DNA of 5,924 bases from positions 137,565-143,488 of the forward strand of contig NZ_MOMC01000014.1 in assembly GCF_001983105.1 (NCBI RefSeq), read 5' to 3'. The DNA comes from Pseudofrankia asymbiotica. GTDB taxonomy: Bacteria; Actinomycetota; Actinomycetes; Frankiales; Frankiaceae. A program made the position numbers and the translations under genes. Shown here piece by piece: positions 1 through 5,503 of this stretch. The notes beneath the pieces were generated by a model. It searched no databases. It saw nothing but the letters and a program-made list of their open reading frames with translations, and was not told the origin of the DNA. Each line of letters opens with the position of its first letter. The first letter of the stretch is position 1.

Positions 1-121
1 GTCCGTGGGACGAGGGCACGCCGCGGCTCCGCGCGAGGCGAACCCTGATCGTTGATGCTGGGACTGGCCGTCGGATGCCACTCTGGCAGCTGCACCGGCG
101 TTCCGGCGCGAAGGGCTCTCG
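1..121. other. Upstream flank, no assignable gene
   Basis: All three forward frames were read. Frame 1 stops at 46-48 and frame 2 at 53-55, so the last 15-18 codons of a preceding gene could lie here, but neither short tail is recognisable. Frame 3 stays open through this stretch, reading an arginine-rich string with no family resemblance. No convincing -35/-10 pair was found. The only clear signal is the purine run at 111-115 that serves the GTG at 122. Confidence 0.4.
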
Positions 122-1501
122 GTGTCCGACGCTTCGCCATTGTCGCGCTCCCGTCGGCCTGGCACCGTGACGGGAGTGCGTGGCGACAGAGCGGCGGCCG
201 CCGGCGAGGCGGGAACCAGCGGCGAGACGAGCGGCGAGGGCACCAGCGACGAGGCCAGCGCGGCTGGCGAGGAGGCGGTGCCCTTCCCGGACCTGGGCCG
301 GCGATGGCTGGCGGCGCGTGCGGGGCTGGCGGTGCTCCACCTGGACGCGGCCGCGGCGGGCCCGGCCAGCCAGGCCGTCGTCGGAGCACAGACCGCGCAC
401 CTGGCCGCCGAGGCGACGCTCGGCTCGTACGGTGCCCAGGAGGGGGCGGCCGAGCACCTCACCGCGGCGCGCGCGGCGCTGGCCGGGCTGCTCGACCCGG
501 CGCTGGCCGAGGCGGACGTCGCCTTCCATCACTGCGCGACCTCGGCGTTCACCGCGCTGCTGGACACCTGGCCGCTGCCGCGCGGCGGGCGGGTGGGGAT
601 CGTGCCGAGCGACTTCTCCTCGAACCTGCTGGCTCTGCGGGCCCGCGCGCTGCGCGACGGCCTGGAGCTCGTCGACCTGCCGGTGCTCCCCGACGGCCGG
701 ATCGACGCCGACCGTCTCCGCCGGGGTGACGGCCTGGCGGCGCTGGACCGCCTGGACCTGGTGACGTTCCCCGAGGTGCCGAGCCAGCGAGGCATCGTCC
801 AGCCGACCGCGGCGGTCGCCGCGCTGTGCCGGGACGCCGCGGTGCCTGTGCTGCTCGACGTCGCCCAGTCGCTCGGCCAGGTCGACGTGACGGCGGCTGG
901 CGCGACCGGCGGCGTCGCGGCCTACGTCGGAACGTCGCGCAAATGGCTGTGTGGCCCGCGCGGCGTCGGCTTCCTCGCCGTGCGGGCCGACTTCGCCGAG
1001 CGGCTCGGTGTGCCCGCCCCGACGGGGTACACGGCTCGCTGGGAGCCCGACCCGGCGGCGACCGGCGGCGGGCGGCTCGTCCCGTTCGGGGGCGTCGGCA
1101 GGTTCGACATCGGCGAGGCTCCGGTCGCGGCACGGGTGGGGCTCGCGACGGCGCTGGCCGAGCACATCGAGGCGGGGCCTGCGCGGATCCGTGCCCGCGT
1201 CCAGGCGCTGGGCGCGGCGGCCCGGCGGCGGCTCGACGGGGTCGCGGGCTGGCGGCTCGGCGAGGACACCACCTCCCCGTCCGGGATCGTCACCCTCCGC
1301 CCGCCCAACGGTGTCGACCCGGCGGCGGCACGCGCCCGCCTCCAGCTCGAGGAGCGCATCCTCACGACCGCGATCGACGAGACCCGGGCCCGCGACGCGG
1401 TGCCGGCGCTGCGCGTCAGCCCCCACGTCCACAGCACCCTCGCCGACCTCGACCGCCTCGCCGAGGCCCTGGAGCGTGTCACGACGCGGCCCGCGCCCTA
1501 G
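122..1501 (+). CDS. egtE: EgtE-like PLP-dependent C-S lyase (class V aminotransferase fold)
   Basis: Predicted 459-residue cytosolic fold-type I PLP enzyme. EgtE cleaves the C-S bond of hercynylcysteine sulfoxide to give ergothioneine, the last step of that pathway. Seen: Lys274 in GTSRKWLCGPRGVGFL is the expected Schiff-base lysine. Asp246 and Gln249 in LLDVAQSLGQVD fit the pyridine-nitrogen and ring contacts. PSQRGIVQP (220-228), the GEAPVAARVGLATALAEHI block (331-349) and RVSPHVH near the C-terminus match the order I recall in mycobacterial EgtE. GTG at 122 is chosen because AAGGG (111-115) lies 6 nt upstream. Recognisable family sequence starts only near residue 58, so residues 1-52 form a low-complexity Gly/Ser/Glu/Ala extension. 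The in-frame GTG at 278 is an alternative start, but GAGGAGG sits only 2 nt before it. No egtA-D genes are in view, so another class V member (cysteine desulfurase or epimerase-like) remains possible. Confidence 0.8.
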   Translation: MSDASPLSRSRRPGTVTGVRGDRAAAAGEAGTSGETSGEGTSDEASAAGEEAVPFPDLGRRWLAARAGLAVLHLDAAAAGPASQAVVGAQTAHLAAEATLGSYGAQEGAAEHLTAARAALAGLLDPALAEADVAFHHCATSAFTALLDTWPLPRGGRVGIVPSDFSSNLLALRARALRDGLELVDLPVLPDGRIDADRLRRGDGLAALDRLDLVTFPEVPSQRGIVQPTAAVAALCRDAAVPVLLDVAQSLGQVDVTAAGATGGVAAYVGTSRKWLCGPRGVGFLAVRADFAERLGVPAPTGYTARWEPDPAATGGGRLVPFGGVGRFDIGEAPVAARVGLATALAEHIEAGPARIRARVQALGAAARRRLDGVAGWRLGEDTTSPSGIVTLRPPNGVDPAAARARLQLEERILTTAIDETRARDAVPALRVSPHVHSTLADLDRLAEALERVTTRPAP

Positions 1502-1586
1502 CCGAGGAAAGTACGCCGGCTGGCTTTCGGCGGCGCCATCCCCGAAGATCCACTAAAAGTGGTCGAGGAACACTGGAGGCGCAGCG
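1502..1586. promoter_or_regulatory. egtE-M28 intergenic spacer with small hairpin and RBS
   Basis: This 85-bp spacer holds CCACT-AAA-AGTGG (1550-1562), a perfect 5-bp inverted repeat with a 3-nt loop. A weaker pair, CGCCG (1514-1518) and CGGCG (1528-1532), lies upstream. GGAGG at 1575-1579 is a strong ribosome binding site, 7 nt before the ATG at 1587. Neither hairpin has a T tract and both are short, so this is not a convincing terminator. Co-transcription of the two genes is plausible. The small AT-containing palindrome could be an operator half, which is inference. Confidence 0.4.
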
Positions 1587-3164
1587 ATGGCCAGTCACCG
1601 GGAGGCCCCTGACGGGACCTGGGACGCGGCGCGGCCGCGCGCCGGCGGGTGGGCGGGCCAGCCGCTCGGACGGCGTGCGTTCCTCGGCGGGACGCTCGCC
1701 GCCGCGGCGGCGTGCGTCCCGGGCCTGGCCGGGTGCGCGTCGGATGGGAGCACCCCGGCGCCGGCCGCGACCACGGCAGGACCGCCGACGGTGCCCGGCG
1801 TGGACGAGATGGTGGGCTGGATCGAGCAGATCGTGGCGCGGGGGGTGCGCCGGCCCGGCTACCCGGCCGACGCCTGGGTCGAGGGGTTTGTCTCGGCGAG
1901 GTTCCGCGAGCTCGGCCTGGTCGACGTGCACACGGAACCGGTGTCGGTGACCAGGTGGGAGCCGACCCGGTACTCGTTGGTGGCGACCCCGGCGGGCGCC
2001 GCGCCGCGCGAGCTGAGGTGCTTCCCGGTACCGCTCGCCGCGCCGGCCGAGGGGCTCGACGTCGAGCTCGCGCGTTTCGACGAGGCGGCACCGGGCGCCG
2101 TGGCGGGGCGGGCCGCGCTGGTCGACGCCAAGGTCGCCGCGCTGCCGCCGGCGCTGCCCGCCACGTTCGGGAGCGTTCCGAAGGACTCCGCCCAGCGGGT
2201 GTACGACCCGGACGGCACGTTCGCCGGGGAGACGCAGATCCTGCCGCTCCCCGCCGGTTCCGACGGCATCGCCCAGCAGGTGGTCACGGCGGGGGCCGCC
2301 GCGTTCGTCGGGACGCTGCTCGACTACCCCGGCGACGACTGTCGCTACTACTTCCCGTACAACGGCCGGACGACCGCGATCCCCGGAGTGTGGATCAACG
2401 GGACCGATGGGCGGTGGCTGCATGACCAGCTCGGCCGTGGGCAGGTGCGGATCCGGCTCGACGTCGCGGCCAGCACCGCGCCGGCCAGCAGCGACAACAT
2501 CGTCGGCGACCTGCCGGGACCCGCGGGCGACGACGAACTGGTGCTGGTCGGCTCGCACCACGACGGGCCGTGGGCGTCGGCGGTCGAGGACGGCACCGGG
2601 ATCGCGATGGTGCTCGCCCAGGCCGCCTACTGGGCGCGGGTCCCGGCGGCGGACCGCCCCCATCGGATGCGCTTCCTGCTGCACGGCGGGCACTTCTACG
2701 GCGGTGCCGGGCTGGTCGACTACGTGGCGAAGCACCGCGCCGAGCTGGAGAAGGTCGTGCTCGAGGTGCATCTGGAGCACGCCGCCCGCGAGTTCGCCGA
2801 GCGCGACGGCCGTCTCGCGGCCACCGGCCGGTGCGTGCCCCGCTGGTTCTTCACCAGCGGGATCCCCACGCTCGAGAAGTCGGTCTACGACGCGCTCGTC
2901 GCCGAGCGGCTGGGCCGCTCGATGCTGCTGGCCCCCGACGCCTTCGGGCCCGCGCCGCTGTCCGACGGCGCCAGCTATCACACCGCCGGTGTCCCGATCG
3001 TCCAGTTCCTCGCCGCGCCCTGGTACCTGTTCGACGAGGCCGACACCCTCGACAAGGTCGACCGCGACAGCCTGCTGCCGATCGCGCGTGCCGTGATCCG
3101 CGTCATCCAGTCGACGCGGGGCACCACGGCGGCGGAACTGCGCGCCGGGCTCGCCACCCGCTAG
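1587..3164 (+). CDS. Tat-exported M28-fold putative metallopeptidase lipoprotein
   Basis: 525 residues. The N-terminus has a twin-arginine motif (GRRAFLGG, Arg29-Arg30), a hydrophobic Ala-rich segment and a lipobox LAGC with Cys50 as the lipidation site, so the mature protein should be folded before export and anchored outside the membrane. A Thr/Pro/Ala linker follows. Roughly residues 160-295 resemble a PA-type insert (GAAAFVGTLLDYP, then IPGVWING). The M28 core follows with VLVGSHHDGPWASAVEDGTGIA (319-340). His324, Asp326 and Asp335 fit the canonical HxD and bridging Asp. The usual Glu-Glu pair is replaced by His369-Phe370 in LLHGGHFYGGAGL. The later Asp ligand aligns with His395 in VHLEHAARE, and the final His ligand aligns with Gly461 in LSDGASYHTAG, with His465 nearby. 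It is either a subfamily with a different metal site or a non-catalytic binder; substrate unknown. The start is supported by GGAGG 7 nt upstream. Confidence 0.8.
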   Translation: MASHREAPDGTWDAARPRAGGWAGQPLGRRAFLGGTLAAAAACVPGLAGCASDGSTPAPAATTAGPPTVPGVDEMVGWIEQIVARGVRRPGYPADAWVEGFVSARFRELGLVDVHTEPVSVTRWEPTRYSLVATPAGAAPRELRCFPVPLAAPAEGLDVELARFDEAAPGAVAGRAALVDAKVAALPPALPATFGSVPKDSAQRVYDPDGTFAGETQILPLPAGSDGIAQQVVTAGAAAFVGTLLDYPGDDCRYYFPYNGRTTAIPGVWINGTDGRWLHDQLGRGQVRIRLDVAASTAPASSDNIVGDLPGPAGDDELVLVGSHHDGPWASAVEDGTGIAMVLAQAAYWARVPAADRPHRMRFLLHGGHFYGGAGLVDYVAKHRAELEKVVLEVHLEHAAREFAERDGRLAATGRCVPRWFFTSGIPTLEKSVYDALVAERLGRSMLLAPDAFGPAPLSDGASYHTAGVPIVQFLAAPWYLFDEADTLDKVDRDSLLPIARAVIRVIQSTRGTTAAELRAGLATR

Positions 3165-3173
3165 GGCGGCACC

Positions 3174-3189
3174 GCGCGGGTCTCCGCGC
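3174..3189. terminator. Candidate bidirectional terminator between convergent genes
   Basis: GCGCGG (3174-3179) and CCGCGC (3184-3189) form a perfect 6-bp GC stem with a 4-nt loop, in the 39-bp gap between the stops of the M28 gene and the convergent MBL gene. There is no T tract on either strand, which is common in high-GC actinobacteria. The position supports a shared terminator. The stem is short and GC-rich sequence forms such pairs by chance. Confidence 0.4.
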
Positions 3190-3203
3190 CGCGTGCGCCC
3201 AGG

Positions 3204-3917
3204 TCAGCCGCCGAAGGCGCGCAGCCACTGCGCCCGGTCGCGGAGGCGATAGACGATGTTGGTGGCGGTGACGTCGGCCATCGGGGCGTTGCTGAGCGGC
3301 GGCGAGTAGAAGTGGCCGGGATAGACCACCGGGTTGTCCGGGAGGGCGGCGAGCCGCTGCAGGCTCTCGTACATCTCGGCCGGGCTGCCGCCGGGGAAGT
3401 CGGTGCGGCCGCAGCCGTCGAGGAACAGCGTGTCGCCGGCGACCAGCCGGTCCGCGACGAGGAAGCACTGGCTGCCCGGGGTGTGGCCGGGGGTGTGCAG
3501 CAGCCGGATCGGGATCGCGCCGACGTCGACCGTGTCGTCGTGGTCGTGGGAGACGAGGTCGGTCTCGGAGACGCCGGTGACCCGGCGGACGAACTCGGCC
3601 TCGTTCTTGTGGACATGCACCGGCGCCTGCACCTTGGCCAGCACGTCCTGGATCCCGGCGAGCGAGAAGCCCATCATCGAGCCACCGACATGGTCCGGAT
3701 GGTGGTGCGTGGCCAGCATGCCGACCAGCCGCATCCCGTCGGCCTCGAGGATCCCGAGCAGGTCGTCCGCCGCGTAGGCCGGATCGACGATGACGGCCTC
3801 GCCGGTCTCCCGGTCCCCGATGACGTAGCAGAAGTTGACCATCTGCTGCGCGATGGGGTCGCCCACGGCGAAGTCCCGGCCCGACAGCAACTGGCGGAAG
3901 TACAGACGGTCGACCAT
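3204..3917 (-). CDS. MBL-fold metallo-hydrolase (glyoxalase II / persulfide dioxygenase-like)
   Basis: 237-residue cytosolic protein with no signal sequence. All metal-binding motifs of the metallo-beta-lactamase fold are present: THHHPDH (His71, His73, Asp75, His76), TPGH (His145), GDTLF (Asp162) and YPGH (His202). The loop GCGRTDFPGG (168-177) resembles the GRTDF loop of ETHE1-type persulfide dioxygenases, which oxidise glutathione persulfide, and also occurs in related glyoxalase II-like hydrolases. The substrate cannot be decided from sequence alone, and low-molecular-weight thiol thioesters or persulfides are the best guess. The reading frame stays open far upstream, but the recognisable protein begins MVDRLYFRQLLSGRDF, so ATG at 3917 is chosen. 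A GTG seven codons upstream (3938) is a weaker option. A TAGCCT box 7 nt before the ATG suggests a leaderless transcript. The gene converges with the M28 gene and diverges from the DUF5685 gene. Confidence 0.88.
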   Translation of the reverse strand: MVDRLYFRQLLSGRDFAVGDPIAQQMVNFCYVIGDRETGEAVIVDPAYAADDLLGILEADGMRLVGMLATHHHPDHVGGSMMGFSLAGIQDVLAKVQAPVHVHKNEAEFVRRVTGVSETDLVSHDHDDTVDVGAIPIRLLHTPGHTPGSQCFLVADRLVAGDTLFLDGCGRTDFPGGSPAEMYESLQRLAALPDNPVVYPGHFYSPPLSNAPMADVTATNIVYRLRDRAQWLRAFGG

Positions 3918-3924
3918 GACCCCC

Positions 3925-3930
3925 AGGCTA
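3925..3930 (-). promoter_or_regulatory. Candidate -10 box for leaderless MBL transcript
   Basis: On the minus strand TAGCCT fits the actinobacterial TANNNT -10 pattern and ends 7 nt before the A of ATG 3917, the spacing expected when transcription begins at or next to the start codon. No good -35 was found about 17 bp upstream, where the sequence is CTCAGC. The GGGGG at 3924-3920 sits only 2 nt before the ATG, too close for a normal ribosome binding site, which also favours a leaderless start. Confidence 0.35.
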
Positions 3931-3982
3931 ATCCTCACCCGGGGAGGGCTGAGGCCGAAGGACCGACGAGCGGTTCCAGACG

Positions 3983-4043
3983 CCACGTGGCAGGAGACCG
4001 ACACAATACGGACAATGCGGCGCCGGTCTGAGAAGGTACCGCC
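3983..4043. promoter_or_regulatory. Divergent control region with palindrome and tandem 9-bp repeat
   Basis: The 126-bp gap between the divergent MBL and DUF5685 genes holds several ordered elements. CCACGTGG (3983-3990) is a perfect 8-bp palindrome. AGACCG (3995-4000) and CGGTCT (4024-4029) form a perfect inverted repeat. Between them lie two head-to-tail copies of ACAATRCGG (4003-4011 and 4012-4020), differing at one base. GAGAAGG (4030-4036) is the ribosome binding site, 7 nt before ATG 4044. The layout suggests transcription-factor binding sites over the DUF5685 promoter. The short AT-bearing stretch is the most likely place for its -10, but no consensus box is clear. Confidence 0.45.
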
Positions 4044-5432
4044 ATGTTCGGCATACTTCGGCCCTGCCGGCACCGCCTGGGCGAGGACCTCACCGCCACC
4101 TGGATGTCCCACCTCTGCGGGATGTGCCTGACGCTGCGCGACCGCCAGGGTCACTGGGCGCGGGCCGCGACGAACGTCGACGGGCTGGTGCTCTCGGTGC
4201 TGGTCGCCGCGCAGACCGGCGAGGCGGCGACGAGGACAGCCGGGCCATGCGCCCTGCGCGGGCTGCGCACCGCCGAGGTGGCGACGCGGGACGACCCGGG
4301 CGCGATGCTCGCGGCCGCGGTCTCGCTGACCGCCGCCGCGACGAACGTCGACGACCACGTCGCCGACGGGGACGGGCCGTTCGCCCGCCGGCCGGTCGCC
4401 GCGCTCGCCGGCCGGTTCGCCGGCGCGGCTGCCCGCGGCGGAGCGAGCCTCGGCACCGAGCTGGGTTTCGACGTGAACGTGCTGGAGCGCGCGGCCAGCA
4501 GGCAGCAGGCGGTGGAGTCCGCGGCCGGACCGGGCACGGCGCTCACCGTGGTGACCGCGCCGGCCGAGGAGGCCGCCGCGGCGGCGTTCGCGCACACGGC
4601 GGTGCTCGCGGGCCGGCCGGGCAACGTCGAGCCGCTCGCCGAGGTCGGCCGGCTGTTCGGCCGGCTCGCGCACCTGCTGGACGCCGTCGCCGACCAGGCC
4701 GCCGACGACGCCCGTGGCGCCTGGAACCCGCTGACCGCCACCGGGACGACCCAGGCCGAGGCACGGGCGCTGTGCGACGACGCGCTGCTCGGGATCGAGC
4801 TCGCCCTGCGCGACGCCGAGTTCGCCCCCGCCCCGGACGCGCTCACCCCGAACGGCTCGGCGCGCCTCGCCACCCGCCGCTCTCGTCGTTCCGGCCGTTC
4901 CCGGCACCCCGCCGAGGAGGGCGGGCTCGAGAACTGCCCGCGCCACGGCCAGGCGGCCGGGCACGGCGCCGTCTGCTCGACCAGGCGCGGGGTGTCCGCC
5001 CGGTCGTCCAGCGGCGGGCCGCGGCCGCGTAACCGGCATGGCCGCCTCGCGCACCTGCTGCTCGTCCACGAGCTGGAGCTCGCGGTCGACAACGCGTTCC
5101 GTGGCGCCCAGCCGGGGCCCGGCCGGCCCGGGCCGGGCATGCCACCCCGTCCAGGCCCCGGCGGGCCAGGGGGGCCAGGAGGGCCCGGTGGACCTGGCCC
5201 CGGGCGCCCTGGCAGCGGCCTGACCTTCCCGACCTGCCTCGCCGCGGCCGGGATGTTCTGCACCTGCCAGATGTGCTGCGGCCAGTACACGTCGCCCTTC
5301 GACGGCCAGCAGAAGCAGGGCATCTGTTCGGGCAACTGCTGCGACTGTGGCGACTGCGCCGACTGCTGTGACGGCTGTAGCGACTGCTGTAACTGCTGCG
5401 ACGGCTGTGACGGCTGCGACTGCGGCTGTTGA
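4044..5432 (+). CDS. DUF5685-family protein with collagen-like linker and Cys-rich tail
   Basis: 462 residues, function unknown. The N-terminus MFGILRPCRHRLGE plus HLCGMCLTLRD matches the start I recall for actinobacterial DUF5685 proteins, with Cys8 and a CxxC pair (Cys25, Cys28). A largely helical domain runs to about residue 260 and includes FAHTAVLAGRPGN and LAHLLDAVADQAADDARGAWNPL (208-230), an acidic helix slightly like the Asp-rich helices of isoprenoid synthases. A region rich in Arg, Ser and Gly (about 261-331) interrupts the domain before LAHLLLVHELELAVDNAF resumes. A Gly/Pro linker (357-392) follows, then a tail with 21 Cys in the last 65 residues. No signal peptide is seen; the short hydrophobic patch before the tail (393-405) is not a clear membrane helix. 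The tail suggests metal or Fe-S binding or thiol chemistry, by inference only. Start supported by GAGAAGG 7 nt upstream. Confidence 0.85.
   Translation: MFGILRPCRHRLGEDLTATWMSHLCGMCLTLRDRQGHWARAATNVDGLVLSVLVAAQTGEAATRTAGPCALRGLRTAEVATRDDPGAMLAAAVSLTAAATNVDDHVADGDGPFARRPVAALAGRFAGAAARGGASLGTELGFDVNVLERAASRQQAVESAAGPGTALTVVTAPAEEAAAAAFAHTAVLAGRPGNVEPLAEVGRLFGRLAHLLDAVADQAADDARGAWNPLTATGTTQAEARALCDDALLGIELALRDAEFAPAPDALTPNGSARLATRRSRRSGRSRHPAEEGGLENCPRHGQAAGHGAVCSTRRGVSARSSSGGPRPRNRHGRLAHLLLVHELELAVDNAFRGAQPGPGRPGPGMPPRPGPGGPGGPGGPGGPGPGRPGSGLTFPTCLAAAGMFCTCQMCCGQYTSPFDGQQKQGICSGNCCDCGDCADCCDGCSDCCNCCDGCDGCDCGC
4824..5036 (+). other. Apparent in-frame insertion in the DUF5685 domain
   Basis: Residues 261-331 of the DUF5685 protein separate LALRDAEF from RLAHLLLVHELELAVDNAF. 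In the streptomycete relatives I remember, these two helices are almost adjacent. The segment is basic and Ser/Gly-rich, predicted disordered, and carries two cysteines (298, 311). Its DNA holds a hairpin CCCGCC (4908-4913) / GGCGGG (4920-4925). No clear terminal repeats or target duplication were seen, so a mobile element is possible but not shown. Confidence 0.4.
5112..5219 (+). repeat. Collagen-like Gly/Pro repeat in the DUF5685 gene
   Basis: Residues 357-392 are almost only Gly and Pro with occasional Arg, including four GGP units in a row. The DNA is an imperfect short tandem repeat using GGG, GGA, CCA and CCT codons more than the surrounding gene, as expected for a repeat that grows and shrinks by slippage. 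Strict Gly-X-Y register is kept only in part, so a true collagen triple helix is uncertain; a flexible linker is the safer reading. Confidence 0.8.
5337..5429 (+). repeat. Tandem Cys-Asp-Gly codon repeat (cysteine tail)
   Basis: The last 31 residues of the DUF5685 protein contain 15 cysteines, spaced by Asp, Gly, Ser, Asn or Ala in CCDC, CGDC, CCDGC and CSDCC units. The DNA is a degenerate tandem array of GAC, TGC/TGT and GGC codons. Every base is in frame and the stop follows directly, so this is coding repeat, not a CRISPR or satellite. Confidence 0.85.
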
Positions 5433-5503
5433 CGCGGCCGGATCGTTTCCTGCGCACCTATGCCGAGACGTTAGGTCCCGTCACCGTCTGCTGAAATGGT
5501 GCC
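5433..5503. other. Spacer before the response regulator
   Basis: These 71 bases lie between the DUF5685 stop and the GTG at 5504. A weak inverted repeat AGACG (5466-5470) / CGTCT (5485-5489) with a 14-nt loop is the only structure seen. There is no strong terminator, no good -10/-35 pair and no clear ribosome binding site. An in-frame TGA at 5492-5494 sets the upstream limit of the response regulator gene. Confidence 0.4.

Noticed and set aside
826..1950. 374-residue plus-strand open frame spanning two genes
   Set aside because: Arg/Gly/Pro-rich out-of-frame shadow of the egtE-like and M28 genes; its composition is typical of a shifted high-GC frame.
1479..2981. 500-residue minus-strand open frame
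   Set aside because: It is the mirror of the M28 gene; high GC keeps the antisense frame free of stops. No domain or signal fits, and the plus strand has clear motifs and an RBS.
3918..5069. Long open minus-strand extension upstream of the MBL gene (frame open to 5069)
   Set aside because: It runs antisense through the DUF5685 gene, is rich in Arg/Gly without family motifs, and the recognisable MBL protein starts at 3917.
4151..5335. 394-residue minus-strand open frame
   Set aside because: It shares wobble positions with the DUF5685 gene, so its GC-rich codons are not independent evidence. No family motif is seen.
5337..5429. Short direct repeats resembling a CRISPR or satellite array
   Set aside because: The repeats are codon-sized and lie in frame at the end of the DUF5685 gene, with no spacers.
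5423..5440. CGGC...GCCG pair as a terminator for the DUF5685 gene
   Set aside because: Only 4 bp with a 10-nt loop, overlaps the stop codon and has no T tract; such pairs are expected by chance at this GC.
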